Origin: Takakia lepidozioides
Lineage: Eukaryota > Streptophyta > Takakiopsida > Takakiales > Takakiaceae
Assembly: GCA_030704615.1 (NCBI GenBank)
Contig: CM060732.1
Span: 11,720,001 to 11,784,000 of the forward strand
Direction: 5' to 3'
DNA length: 64,000 bases
This document shows positions 24,663 through 37,800 of this stretch, piece by piece. Position 1 is the first letter of the stretch, and every line of letters starts with the position of its first letter. The position numbers were made by a program, and so were the translations under genes. Under the pieces are notes generated by a model. The model saw only the letters and a program-made list of their open reading frames with translations. It was not told the DNA's origin and did not search any database.

Positions 24663-27600
24663 AGGTTGGGTGCTTCATTTTTTTTCCAGAGTACTACATG
24701 TAGTGTTCTCAATTATGAACTTACTCGCTCATTCTATCTTTTTTGCTATGTCTGGTAATTTGTGACTTATGAACATATCTAATTAGTCAGGGAGTAAAGT
24801 CTGTGATGTGAAGCTTTTCAATAAGCGTGTAAGTGTCCTGGGCAAAGCGTGACCCGAGCTCCTGGGCTCACGCCGTAGCTACGCTCTACGCTACTCCTAC
24901 TCTCCTGTTGGAAAATTGAGGCGACGCCACTATCAAAAGTTACGTTCAGACGGGAGGCTTCATCATCCACACGATAATGATTGCCATAGGCTTTCATTGA
25001 GTGATAGGAGCTCTCAATGAAGGGGGAAATGATAGATATACCATATCTTTGTCCTCCACTTCATTGTCCATTGCAAATGCACTTACCCAGGCTCTAACCC
25101 AAGCTGGAAAGACTAGAGCTCCAACTTATTCATTGTCGAGGGATACTCAATGGGGAGTGCACGTGTGGATTGGTTTCGTCTCCATGAAATTGTGAATGCA
25201 TTACGCGCACGTTTTATACGCTCATTCTCTGCTGCATATGTGCTGACCAGAACAAAACATAATGAAAACTAGTCTATATATATTAAAGCCTTGATAAAGG
25301 ATAATATAATAATCCTAAGTCCTCTTCATAAATCTGTAGTGGCTACGCAATGATTGAAATGACTTGAGTCCACTCACAAATAGAGCTCACTGCCTCGAGT
25401 CAATGAAATGACAACATCGAGTAAGCAGAACTACTACTGTGGCAGCAAATTTCCAATCTGGGTTCTCCCTGCGTCTTGCATCTAAGCGATTCTATATTGT
25501 TGGTGTCAATGACTTGAGGGTTTTCGAGGGTTTCATTTTTTGTTTTCAGAATCTTTTTGAGGTTTCAGATATGCGAGGATTTGAGGTTTGAGGCCCGTTG
25601 ATTTCGACCCTGGAGGTCTGGCCCGTTGAGTTAAACCCTGGAGTTCTGATTCTGCGTTTTGTTTGTTTTTTTTGTTTCAAGGTTTCAGGGTTTCAGGGTT
25701 TTTCCGGTGTTTTTCTATTTTGAGGATTTTGTGCCATGGTTCGCAGTCCAGTTTCGCCTCTCTCGCATTCCGCCTTCGCCCTGAGCGCTCCTCTTCTTCG
25801 TCGCCGAGCAGTGCCCTCCTCATGTTGGTCGCGCTCAGCAAAAACCACCTCTCTCTCTTTCTCTCGAAATGAAGTACACTTGTTATCTTGGTCTTACCCT
25901 GGTGTAGGCTACACTTATGTACTGCTATCACCTTGCTAGTAAAGATCCCGGTGCAACCTACTTAATTTTGGGGACGGCGTGAGAGGAGGATAATCAAGAC
26001 ATGGAGTACGGAGGGCTCGCACGAGGAGCGGGACATGCTCATGAGGAGTGACAGTCGTGGCTTCCGAGCGGGCTTCAGTGATGTGCAGCACAAGCTTCAA
26101 GAGTTTTACGCTTTTGATCTGATGCCCAAGACCTTCATTATCAACTTTCGACTGCGGGTGCAAGGAAGGAGGGTGATGGCGGGGTGATCTGGCTGTTGGT
26201 ATGAGGTTGGTGGAGGTGGTGGTTTGAGGATCGGCGGGAGGGAGGGGAGAGGGTGAAATGAATGTCAAGGAGTGCGGGGCTTGATCAGGTTAGTTCGAGG
26301 GGCAGATTGGGAGAGTTAGTGCGGCGTTTCTTGAGTTTTGGAGGTTTGGAGGGGGAGGAGGGGGAGGAGATTGGGATCGTGATCAGGGGCGTGGTGGATT
26401 AGGTTTTCTGGATTGAGAGAGTATTGGATTGGTTGCTAGATTGTGGAATAGTAGCGGAAGTTTGATCGACGTTAGGTGCGAGTTCTGTGGTTTGGTTTTT
26501 ATTTATTTATTGCTTTTTTTAATTGTTGTTGTTGTTTTATTCCCGGGGTGATCGGGGGAGAGAGTGGTTTAGAAATGCTGGTAGATTGAGAGACAGCGGT
26601 GCGATTAGGGTTGGGATGGTTTTGAAAAGTGATTTTTGTATTTTGTATGTGTATGTCGAGTTAGTTTTGGGATATTCTGTGGCAAACGTGTGTTCAGCTG
26701 AAGGGAGTCCAATTGAAGGGAGTGTTTCAAATCGTGTTTCAATTTCCCGGGTTCACTTTCTGTATCTACTCCATTATTGCATGTATTGCTGAAATTGATA
26801 TTGTCTCCACACCTTGTTGTCGAACGTACAGATATCAACATCTAGGCTGGGAGATGATGACTCTGGGAAAGTCTAATGATGGAGTAGTTTCTGTGAGTTT
26901 CATCGAATGCATCACACTTGACGGAATTTTGGGCCATACAGGTGAGCAACTCTTTGCTTCTATTTTGTTCCAACAGAGTGCACTCTGTTGTTTATTTTAG
27001 TATCCGGCGGGAGGAAGGACCTGGCAAGTGTAAGTGTTGAATGCCTGTTCTAAATCGAGTACCCTGACGCAGAATATATACATAACCCGCAGTCACTGTG
27101 AAGTGAAACACCAATGCTCTCTCTAAACCTCTGCCTTGCACAGTTCCAAACTCGAACCCAGGCCCTCCCCAACTCCCAGTCAAAGAAATCCCCGCCACGC
27201 ACCAAACCAGCGTCGCGACTCTCCGATTCAGCGTCGTAAACAGAATGCCAGCAACCCACCACACCACATCGCCGCAGATCACACCCGATCCTACACCCTC
27301 ATTTCCGCACAAACCCTAACCCACCCCCCACACCCACAACACAACGCATTCTCTCAGCACCACCGCCACAAAATCAAGAAAAAATTCACACCACACCCCT
27401 CCTCCTCACAGACCACCAAACACTCACCTCCACAAACCATATCCACACCCTCATACCCTCACACCCCAAACCTTCCCAAAAATCCCCCACTCCCACCTTC
27501 CCCCCCCCTCCAAACTCCCAAAAACTCCCACACCACACTCACAACCCCATCACACCACCCAAATGCCGATCTACACATGTGCTCACTATTCGACGGTTGA

Positions 27601-29220
27601 TGATCTTCCAAAGCATTTTTCCACCAAGGATTACTCATAACAATGCATGTCCAGCAATCGACTGACACATATGAAACATCCTGGCGCTGACGCTGATCTC
27701 TACGGCGACAAGTGTAGCGACATAAGAGAAAGGCTTCCAGACCTAAGATCTTGATGGATCAGAAACGTTCCCTGCAACATAAAGGAACATAAAACAACTT
27801 CACTGCAGCCGCTTCCAGAATTTACAAAGGAACCAGAATCACCACCTTAATCGCTTGAATAGCGGTGACAAGAGAGGTAAAACATAAGATTAGAGATCCA
27901 AATTAAGTACGTGAAGATAACCTGCAACGGAACGCAACGTATATTTTGCTCCAAACCCTAGCATCGCATTACTCTGGAAAACTACATGTCCATGCGCTCA
28001 TGTCCTTGACTCTGGAAAACTACATATCCTTGACGTTGCTGGCAATAAGTAAAGTTAATCATCTCAGTGAAGAAGCCTAGGCCATGCATCCAGCGCTTAA
28101 AACCACGTCATCATTAGGAAAATAATCGGGCCTCTAGGAGGCCGCTCTCCTTTGATACAAAAATGGTCGGGCACGTGTCGTTCAAGGATCAGAAACATCT
28201 TGCACGTTACACAAGCTCACCTTTGTGCCACTGCCAATTCTCACCACAACGCACTCGCCTATTCGGTACTTCCCTCAAATTCTATCCCCTTGACCATCTC
28301 CCCTCACCAACTCCCTTGCATTTTGGTTAAGATCCTCTATTTCCGAGTACTACTACGGGGTAGTCTAGTACCAGTCGTCTTTCATACCTTTTTAAAATTG
28401 TGCATCATTTTATACTATGGTAGAAGAAAATTGTGTTTAAAAAAATTATTTGTTTTATTAGAAACATGTTGAGAAAGTTCACATTTTGAAAATTGCATTT
28501 TTGATTGTAGGCTTTAGGTCAGATCTAATGCCAACTTGTGTTTCGTGGAGTTTTCTATGTGTAGCTTGAGCTCGATTTTTATGTTCTTCGTTCAGAATCT
28601 TCAAATCTAGCAGCTAATCTCTGTTTTTTTCCTTTAGGGTTACTAGTGTGAATGCCAGCGGTGGAAATCCTAAACGAAGCTGGTTGCAGTTTTGTTTTGC
28701 TTGTTGTGTGGTGTCACGACCACATTGGCCGCGTTAACTTTCAAGCAGCATGTTTTATCATTGAAATAGCATGAATGAGTTTTAAATATTTACGTAATAC
28801 ACGACATGCGGACTCGTTTGTGCATAGGAGGACAGTTTTGTAGAGGTCGTCGCAAAAGTGTTTTATTGGTTGCATATTTTGAGAATTTGGGTTGCATGAT
28901 CCGACTGATGAGCTCGTTCTGGGCAGTATCACGAAACTGTTGTTTACTTAAGCGTATGTTGGTATGTTGCATTGATTTATTAGACCCTCCAATGTTCTGA
29001 CCATATGTAGATCAATAGCGCATGTAGGTCTGGGCTTGTTCCGCTATGGCGATGTGGAGTTTGGAAGAAGCCTTAGAAAGTAATTTGGAAAATAGAGTAT
29101 GAGGTTTTAGTATTGGTAAAGAGGCTCAATTTATCCAGCGGCTTCTGAAATCAAGCGGAGTGTCTCCTAGTCTTCAACTTAGGAGTGTGTCAAGTTATTT
29201 TACCACTAGTGTGAAGTTAG
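24663..29220. other. Gene-free interval with low-complexity tract
   Basis: No gene is supported. An exon-like block at about 26,829-26,940 lies between an acceptor-like CAG and the donor ACAG|GTGAGC, but I do not recognise it and its neighbours do not extend it. About 27,120-27,550 is a C/A-rich, G-poor low-complexity tract. That bias explains its long open frame. Confidence 0.5.
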
Positions 29221-31380
29221 CTAGGAAATAGCTAGCTTTTATATATTGATATTTGGGATTGACCCAAGTATCAATCCAGGGGCCAATACATGTTTGGGCA
29301 CCTGGCGTTGTTATCTTCATGGCAGATCACGGTGGGCTCATCTTTCTCGAGTTGAGCCTCACCGCATCTAGCTATGGCGCCGGAGTGTGGATTCCCCATG
29401 GCGTGGGGTGCACTTGGCTCGACTTAATATATGAGTGATGTTTTCATGTGCAAGTGTGTGAGTTTGAGAGAGCTTGTGTGCTTGTATCATTCTTTTCTTT
29501 ATCACTCGAGAAGATCAGCTCGAGCCTGTGAGTGTCAGGTTCGAGTTAGTTATAGCACTTGTGTTTTCAGATCATGAGAAACGGTTCAGCCTTTAGTGCA
29601 GGGATCCGTGCATGAGCCTATCCAAAGCGAATAGAGTGCAAAGGCGAACAGGTTGCAGGTTTGCAATGGATAGAGAGGCAGGTAGCCCATGTTGAAGAGC
29701 GGCGTTGCATAGCTCAATGCTATGGCAACCAAGTTTGGGCTTCTAGTGTGAAGCGGAGGAGATATTGGCCACGAGTGGGCAAACTGGTGGTCGTCTTCTT
29801 CAGCTGCAGGCCGAGTTAAGGAGCTACAAGAATGTGGGCTACGCATGGAAGCTAGCATGTTGCAGGTTGGAGATGATATGATCAGCTCCAGGTATTTCTG
29901 CCCGAAACTAGTTGTTGCGGGTAGATTAGGAGCAGCCGAATGGTGGAGCTACGAGGGGATGCATCGTAGCCCGTTGGGAGCTTCAGCTCCAAGCTCATGA
30001 AGAGGTATGAGTGAGGAGAGGGGGCTGGTCCCTCTTGTGTGCAAATCAATGCACTTGTGAAACATGTGCTGAGTTGGAGTTTCAATCTGAAACTCAGCAG
30101 TGTAAGGGCTCTTGGACTGGCAAGAGCGGGGCTGGAAGGGCAGCAATGAGGCGCCCTAGAGCCAGGGGATATGCAAGAGAAGTGCAGGTGCACCAAGTCT
30201 GTAAAGGTGTGTATTTTCAGATTCGTTTTTGTGAGCTTCATGAAGAAAATGGAGCATGTTGGGCAGCATATTGCTTGCTTGTTGAGTTTAGGGTGTCTCT
30301 GGTGGGTCGTGAGAGACCAAGAGAGCATGGCAGCAGGTCTGGTGGCTTCGCAGAGGCCATAGCTCGGCGGCAGCAGGTGCAGGAGCAAACCCCAGCGCGG
30401 GAAGAGCTCGGGAACGCATGAGAACTCGTTAGGAGTTCCAGGGAATGCACGGAACAGTGGTCGTGATGGGCCGTGGGGGCGGTATCACGAGATACCACGA
30501 GCCCAGGCCATGACTGTTGACCGTGACCGTTGGAAGCCATGGTGCGGACACAACGGGTGGGCACGGTGACCAGATCGTGGGGATGGCGGGCCGTGCTCGT
30601 GGGAGTGGTACCACAGGGTATCACGGGGCAGCCCGGGGCCAACGAACGCCTAGGGCGGGCCGTGAGGAGTCGTGGCGGATGGAGCCACGGAAGGCCGCGA
30701 ACAGGCAGAGTAAAAAATAAAATAAAATAAAAATTCACTCGTTTCGTGGGACCTTGATGGGGAGGCTGGGCTCTGTAGAACAACGGTTTTGAGCTAGCTG
30801 ATCTGGCAGAAAAGTCGGAATTGCCTCCCTGTTGCGTTTTAACAAAGGGGATTACTTCCCTGCAGGTAATCTTTTCGGGTTTTCAGCCCAACTCTTAACT
30901 ATTGGGGAGACCAGCCTGCAGGTAATTCCTTTGGACAGAATGTTGTTGGGGCCTATATGTACCTCTATTTGCTCCATTTTTGAACCTTCAGTGAACGGCG
31001 TGGTTTCCTGAGGTGGTTCCATTATGAGGAATGGCTGGTGGACGTAAGGAGGCACTGGCGGACCCTATGGAGGCTTGCACGGGGCCTTGGAGGCCAAGTT
31101 TCATGAGCTCGTGGAGGGCGGTTTGAGGAGTGTCTACAGGGTGCTCTCATGGTCATGCAAGTGAGAGAAGAGAGGAAAAAAGAGGGTGTTGGGATGAGAG
31201 CGTGCTAGGGATAGGCATTGCTTTAGTTTCCCTTCCTCGTAGCTTTTCACCTTCTCTGTAGGCCGAGACCTTTCCGTAGGTGGAGGCAAGAGTCAGTCCG
31301 GTTTTGGGCTGGGTTGCAGGAGCGACACTGTGGAGTTGTTTTTGGTGTGGGGGAGTTGTTGTTTTTCATTCTTGTGTTTG
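29221..31380. other. Gene-free interval, probably leader/LTR sequence of the adjacent retrotransposon
   Basis: Frames here mirror each other on both strands and match no family I know. The segment 31,300-31,460 is homologous to 18,880-18,988 plus 20,230-20,280, so at least its right end belongs to the same retrotransposon family as the gag relics. About 30,450-30,700 is G-rich with repeated GCCGTG/CACGAG words. Confidence 0.4.
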
Positions 31381-31390
31381 GATCCATTCC

Positions 31391-31460
31391 ACACATGCAT
31401 GCTTGATTGTGCGCCATGCTAGTTTTGTGTGGGCGCTTGATTTTATAGGTGGTTGACTCA
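31391..31460. other. Empty paralogous site of the CACTA insertion at 18,989
   Basis: The sequence GCATGCTTGATTG..CCATGCTAGTTTTGTG-TGG-GCGCTTGATTTTATAGGTGGTTG matches the two flanks of the 1,241-bp CACTA element joined across a single TGG (31,430-31,432). It shows the pre-insertion arrangement in a sister copy of the host repeat. Confidence 0.85.
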
Positions 31461-31736
31461 GGCTTGATCGCCGATCCAACCCTAGAGCATGCTGTCGATG
31501 GTGAGGCTGGGTTGATGACCAGTCAGAACATCTTTGTTTCTCCTATGGTGAGGTTGGAGGTGATGACCAGCCAACCATGGGAGTGCCTGCGGTGCATGCA
31601 GGTACAAGTGCAGGCTATGTTATGAACCTAGTATTCCAAACCATAAGCCGCATCAGGTTCTCTACCCGGATACCTTGTGGAGAGGGGGTTAGAGAAAGGT
31701 TCATGACCGGTTGAATGTCAGTTTGTCAACACGGAG

Positions 31737-33178
31737 GTGCCACTAGTTGCTGGGGAAAGTGCCGGTACGAGCACTAGCGATATTAGCGGGTATACGAGAC
31801 GAGGTGTGCGGTTTAGGCCACCTTCACTTCTTGTATCTTCTACGGAAGGTTCTGATTCGGATTATGAATCAGGAGGACTCACACCGGCGGTGCAAGTTGT
31901 TTCCTTGCCATTGTTGTGGGACACAATGGAGGAGATGTATGGAGCCAGCCACGTAGGTACTTTGGGGTGGTGGGCACCATTGAGTTGGATGATTTTATCC
32001 AAGAGTTTGATAGTTGGTGTGACTTGCAGCAAATGCACAATCCACAACTGTTTACGCCTTTTATGGCATGAAAGGGGCTGTTTCAGCACCTTGAGGGGCC
32101 GCCCATGGATGATTACCATGAGTTTAGGCGGGGGCACAATGTTGAGATCGAGCAGTGGAGGATATACTGGTCACCCGACTATGTGTCCATCACTAGAGGC
32201 ACTAGAGGCACAAGGGCAGCAGCCACACCGGCAGCTGCACCAGCAGCAGCAGCTACAATAGCAGCTTCCACGAGTAGTAGTGGGACTAGTGGTACAGCAA
32301 CTACGACGTCCACCCAGGCTACTGCTGCACCAGCACCAATGGCGGTGTCTGCCTTCAACCCTGTTGTGGAGTTCTTTGAAGAATTGAGAAAGAACTACCA
32401 AGGGGTGAGGACAGAGAAGTTGAGGAGCTTGCAAGAGTTCCAGAGGAAGCCTACTAAGAGCTTGAGGGAGGCTTTCACTCGTATGAGATGCTTGATAAAT
32501 ACCCAAGGGGTTACGGAAGCTCAGGCAGTCCAATTCTGGTACGGGATATTGGACAAGGAGCTGAGGAGAAGGGTGCAGGATGCAACTCTCCTACAAGCGG
32601 CCCAACCCACCTTAGCAAATGTGTTTTTGCTGGTAGAGCGGATAGAGCTCAAAACGGTGGAGGAACGAGTGGTCATGGTGGGATTTGCTAAGGAGGCACC
32701 ACGGGGTAGTGGTGCTCCTAGCCAGCCACTACCTCAACGTGTTCAAGGCAACAAGGGGGCTCAGGTGAAGCCCAGGGAAGGGCAGAGAGGACCTCAGATG
32801 CAGGGGTCTCTCCCTTCATTTGCTAGCCAACAGCAGACGGATGTGGTGTGCTAGACATGTGGAGGACCCCATGTTAAGAAGGATTGCCCAGAGGGAGACA
32901 ATGGTTTTGCACCGGCACAGCCTGCATAGTTGCAGTGTGGGCATTATGGCAAGTACGGGCATGGAGAGGCCCAGTGCTATGGTTTGCATCCTGAGTTGCG
33001 CCCAGGCCAGTTCCAAGGGAACAATGGTGGCCGGGGGCGAGGTGGAGCAGCCCAGAGAGGACGAGGCGGCCAGGCACGAGGTGCAGGCCAAGGGCAAGCT
33101 CAACATGGCCAAGGACGTGGAGGTCAAGGTATTGACCAAGGCATGGCCAACCGGCTTCAGCAGCTAGAGCAGAGGCTC
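31737..33178 (+). pseudogene. Retrotransposon gag relic with two zinc knuckles, copy 2
   Basis: Gag-like protein on the plus strand, longer and better kept than the copy at 20.9 kb. Blocks in order are WDTMEEMYGAS, GTIELDDFIQEFDSW, FQHLEGPPMDDYHEFRRGHN, a Thr/Ala-rich linker, FFEELRKNYQG and QEFQRKPTKSLREAFTRMR. Then come EAQAVQFWYGILDKELRRRV and a KIEL-type helix. A zinc-knuckle pair follows near 32,850-32,985 (C..CGGPHVKKDC and C..YGKYGHGEAQC) and a Gly/Arg/Gln-rich tail. A frameshift near 31,950, a TGA in MA*KGLFQHL, a TGA or TAG between and inside the knuckles, and Cys-to-Tyr in knuckle 2 show it is dead. It is cut off at 33,178 by the chromovirus LTR. Confidence 0.8.
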
Positions 33179-34777
33179 TGTCGCGCACCTCACTTCGGTA
33201 AGCTCCCCTTCAAGTCATAGTTGCTAGCTTGATGCGCGCGCCTAACTCCCAACCTGGCCGCCGGACCAACTTGGAGCTTCGGCTGCTCACCGGGGCATAA
33301 CGGTCCCCCTTTGATCTCCCAAAGAACCCTCCACCGATTTGGAACCAGCGGGAATTCCCTTTGGTAGTTGGCAGTGCGGAACAGCTCCCCACTCTTTGAT
33401 CGCTTTCCGGCTCGCTCGCTTACTCACTAGTTTTTGGTCACCAACCGGCTTGCACCGTTCTCGGGGTTACTACTCCCCTATATATACTTTTGTAGCTATC
33501 CGCGGGGGTTTCACAACCAGCCATGCCATTTTATGGCGAACCACCACGAAAACCCTCGACTCTCGGTGATGAGTCGCGGTGAGTCTTGGCCCACTCACCA
33601 CGGCCCCTATGGACCGTGATGAGTCCCAAGACTCCCCACGACTCCCACCACGAGGTCTCCGCCCCCATGGTGAGTCCTTTGCCACCCCCACTAAGTCCCG
33701 CTAAGCTACCACCACCCCTTGTGGAGCCACCCCCACCGCAACCCGGTGTGCGGGGCTCCACCTAGTGAGCGCCTCCGCCTCCTTGAGTGCCTTGGGCACT
33801 CAAGGGTGCTTCAGCCCCCCCATACCTATCGCTGCCGCTGCCCCCACCACAGGGGCAGCCCCTCATGTGTCCCGACCCCCTGCCCTCAAGGCAAAGGGCC
33901 GCGACACACACCCCTACCAACAGGGAGTCGATGTCCTCATCGACTTGTCCATTTTGTAGAAACGAACATCCAAGTTGTGGCGTCCCACATCAAGGAGTTT
34001 GTTTCCGTACCATGGCGTCCCATGGCAAAGAACCAAACCCCACACTTGACTCTACTCTCTACTAGCTAGTTTGGCCGACTTCCTCCAAGTCCCGGCCAGG
34101 GGTGGAGCCTCTCAAGCTCCTCCCAGTGCACTCTTCTTGGCCTTCTTCAAGGTCAAGGGATGATCCTCCCCGAGGATCGAATCGCCTTACTGCAACAACA
34201 TTGCTTGCGATCGCTCTTGATGCCGCTTTTGGCATCACTTTGCACAAGGGTTCACCTCGAACCCCCTTTAACTAGGAAGATAACCTTGAACCAACCGTGC
34301 GCCCCAATCACTACAATTGGGTCCGTCTTGGAATGCTGGCCTGAGGTACGGGAACACGTCGAAGCCGCACTACGATTCATCCCGAGGCTACACGATTATA
34401 GTACGTGAACGGAAGCACATAGCTTCCGCGTTAGCCTGCACTACAAGGCAACCACCTCGGTAGCGCAGTTATAGTACGCGCACGCGCCAGGTGCGCACTA
34501 GCACGTGAACTCCCAAAGAAGACGCATGTTTCCTTGCCCCTTGGATGGGAGTCACCCGATTTCGGCACTGCGCAAACACACGATTAACCCAATTTACCTC
34601 TCCCACTTTTGTAAGCTAGCATGCATTCTACACACTAGCCAACCACACCATGCATCACCATTCCAAACAAAATAGGACACACAACATTTGGAACCCATTT
34701 CCTTTATAACAAATTTTTGTACAATACAAGTTTTTGCAATCCGATTCCTGAGCTAGCTAAGCCGGGCTAAGCATGCA
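33179..34777 (-). repeat. 3' LTR of the chromovirus (complete, about 1.6 kb)
   Basis: On the plus strand it starts TGTCGCGCACCTC and ends GCTAAGCATGCA. On the element's strand it therefore runs TGCATGC...GCGCGACA, with the usual TG..CA ends. Its first 604 bases match 39,430-40,034. The inner border is set by the adjoining purine tract at 34,778. ORFs in it are not genes. Confidence 0.85.
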
Positions 34778-34790
34778 TTTCCTCCCCCAC
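34778..34790 (-). other. Polypurine tract of the chromovirus
   Basis: On the element's strand GTGGGGGAGGAAA directly precedes the LTR start TGCATGC. It lies 22 bases after the gag-pol stop, as expected for the plus-strand primer of an LTR retrotransposon. Confidence 0.7.
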
Positions 34791-34811
34791 GCTCCAAGGT
34801 TGATGTCCCTA

Positions 34812-37800
34812 TCAACGCTTCTTCCGCTTTTGAGGTCGCCCTTCGAAAACTGCAACCGCCTCGGATGCGTTTCCCATTTCTGAGGCACGCACCCAAGATG
34901 CCTCCACATGATGATAGCCCTTCCATTTGACGAGATACTCCGTTTCTCGGTTCTTGAACCTCCTCGACTTAAGTACTGCCTCCACCTCGTACTCAGGTTC
35001 ATTTTCATGATCCAACAGCACAGGTGGCGGACGCAACACTTGATGCCGATTCGGACGCGCTTCATCTTTGAAGTAAGGCTTCAAAAGGGAGACGTGAAAT
35101 ACTGGATGCACCTTGTTGTTTGCCGGTAGCTCCAATTCATACACATCCTCATTCATAACCTTCCGGATGCGAAAGGGTCCCGCATACGGAGGTACGAATT
35201 TTGGACTCACTTCCGGAGGTAGTCGGAAATTCTTGATGTTCAACCAGACCTCCGTGCCTGCCTCAAACTTCACTTCCCTCCGCTTCCGATTCACCTGCCT
35301 TTCATACCGTTTCCTCGCTTTGGCAATGTTGTATTTTGCGAGCTTCAACAAACGCTCGCATTCTTCCAGTACCGCCGCTACTGCCGGTTCCTCAACGTTC
35401 TAGGCGGCCCAACTTGTCGGCACCAGAGGTGCTTTTCCATAGACCAATACGAAATGGGAAACTCCCGTTGCGGAGTGTTCTGTGTTATTATAACAGAACT
35501 CTACCGCGTCTAAGTGTTCCACCCAGTCTGATTGGTCTGCCGACACGTAATTCCGCAAGATCTGCTTCACTACAGAATTCACTCTTTCCGTTTGGCCGTC
35601 GGTCGTAGGTCGGAAGGCGGTGCTCATCTTCAGCCTCGTCCCCATCTTCTTCCAAAGTGTCCTCCAAAATTTACTCGTAAACTTTGGATCGCGGTCCGAG
35701 ACAATATCCTTCGGGACTCCATGATGTTTTAAGACGTGGGCGAAGTAAAGTCGCCCTATCTCTTGCGCCGTTGCCATCTCCTTGGTGGGGATGAAATGGC
35801 CCATTTTACTGAACCTATCCACCACCACCATGATTGCATCGAATCCTTTTGACAGCGGCATAGCAGTCATGAAATCCATCGAGACGCTTTCCCAAGTCCC
35901 CTCTGGAATCGGCAAGGGTTGCAATAGCCCCGCTTGCTTTTTGTACTCGCTTCGGTTTTGTTGGCATGTGGTGCATGTCTTGACATACTCCTTTGCATCC
36001 TCCCTCAGTTTGGGCCAGAAATACTCTTTCTTCAAGAGTGTCGCAGTGCGCTTGGCTCTGCCCTGGCCCGCAAGCGGGCTATCATGGCATTCTCTCAAGA
36101 GACTATCTCTGATCCCTCCCTTCGGCACGTAGAGACGCTTTTGCTTATACCGGAGCAGTCCATTTTGCAAGTGGAATTGCAATTTAACCCCCCTCCTCAA
36201 GTCCTGCATCACGGACTTCGCCAGCTCATCCTTCTGGTAAGCCTTCCGGATCTTCCTTTGGAGCGTCGTCTCGCCCCTGTACACAAACAAGAGCTGCTGC
36301 TTTCTACTTGAAGCATCGGCCACCACATTGTCATGTCCCGGTTTGTAATGGATATCCACGTCAAACACCGCCAAAGTATCTTGCCACCTAAGTTGTTTTG
36401 GGGACAACTTGGGCTCCGTGGCAAAATACTTCACCGTAACATTGTCCGTGAACACCTTCACTGGGTTGCAACCAACATAGTGGCGCCAAAGCTCAAGACA
36501 ATGCACCACCGCCTTCATCTCTTTCTCGTGCGTCGGCCACCGTCGCTCCACTTCGTTCAATGTCTTACTTTCGTAAGCCACTGGACGTCCATCTTGCATC
36601 AGTACACCCCCAATCGCAAAGTCCGACGCATCTGTATGAATCTCGAACGGTCAATCGAACTCCGGGATTTTCAAGACTGGAGCTTCTGCCATCCGCTGCT
36701 TCAATTCAGCAAAAGCTTGGCCACACAAGGTGTTCCATACCCAGACTTTGGATTTACGCAGAAGGTCTGACAACGGCCCCGCGATCTTGGCGAAATTTCT
36801 CACATACTTTCGGTAATAGGAGGCGAGTCCTTGGAAGGATCGCACTCCTGGGACCGAAGTCGGAGGCTCCCGGTCCAAGATCGCCCTCACCTTTCTGTCA
36901 TCCATTTTGATCCCATCCTGTGTAATCACATGCCCCAGGAACTCCACTTTTGTGACCCCGAATTCGTACTTTGAAGCTTTGGCATACACCTTCCCTTCCC
37001 GCAATTTCTGGAACACCCTTTTGAGGTGCTCCACGTGCTCCTCCTTTGTTTTCGAATACACCAAGATGTCGTCGATGTACACGATCACAAAGTCATCCAA
37101 CCACTCCTGGAAAAGGCTGTTCATCAGCGTGCTAAAGGTCGCGGGTGCATTGGTGAGCCCAAAAGGCATCACCAAGAACTCATATGAACCATACTTTGTC
37201 CTGCACGCGGTCTTCTCCTCATCTCCTTCCGCCACTCGAATTTGATGATAGCCGGAGCGCAGATCGATTCGGCTGAAATACTTTGCTCCTGCCAACCGAT
37301 CGAAAAGGTCGTCGATCATTGGCAAAGGATACCGGTTTTTGATAGTCACCTTATTCAAAGCCCTGTAATCGACACACATCCGCAGCGTCCCATCCTTCTT
37401 GTCTGCGAATAGCACCGGGGCTCCGTAAGGTGACTTACTCGGCCGGATGTACCCCTTTGACAATAGATCTTTGAGCTGAGTCTTCAGCTCGACCAACTCT
37501 CTGTGGCTCAACCGGTAGGGCGCCTTGGTAGGCGGTTCCGATCCCGGTATCACCTCAATCTTGTGGTCAACTCCTCTTCGCGGTGGCAAGCCGCTTGGTA
37601 AATCCTCCGGCATCACATCCTGGTATCTCTCCAAAATCCCCTTGATCCAATCTGGGCTCGGCTCCCTATCGCCTTCTCCCTTCACTTCTCTAATGTAAAG
37701 CAAAAACTGGGGCTCGTGTGCCTCCTACACGGCCCACTCCCTTGCTGACAGAAGGTTTATTCGCCCTCCCACGGGTTTGGGCGTTTCCAACACTCGTAAG

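Noticed and set aside
26829-26945. Single exon between acceptor-like and donor-like sites
   Set aside because: Unrecognised, no neighbouring exons; kept only as a note within the gene-free interval.
27136-27600. 154-codon Pro/His/Thr-rich frame
   Set aside because: C/A-rich low-complexity DNA lacks stop codons by composition; there is no protein signal.
30450-30720. Palindromic CACGAG/CCGTG-rich stretch as a regulatory array
   Set aside because: The words are irregular and imperfect; GC-rich low complexity is enough to explain them.
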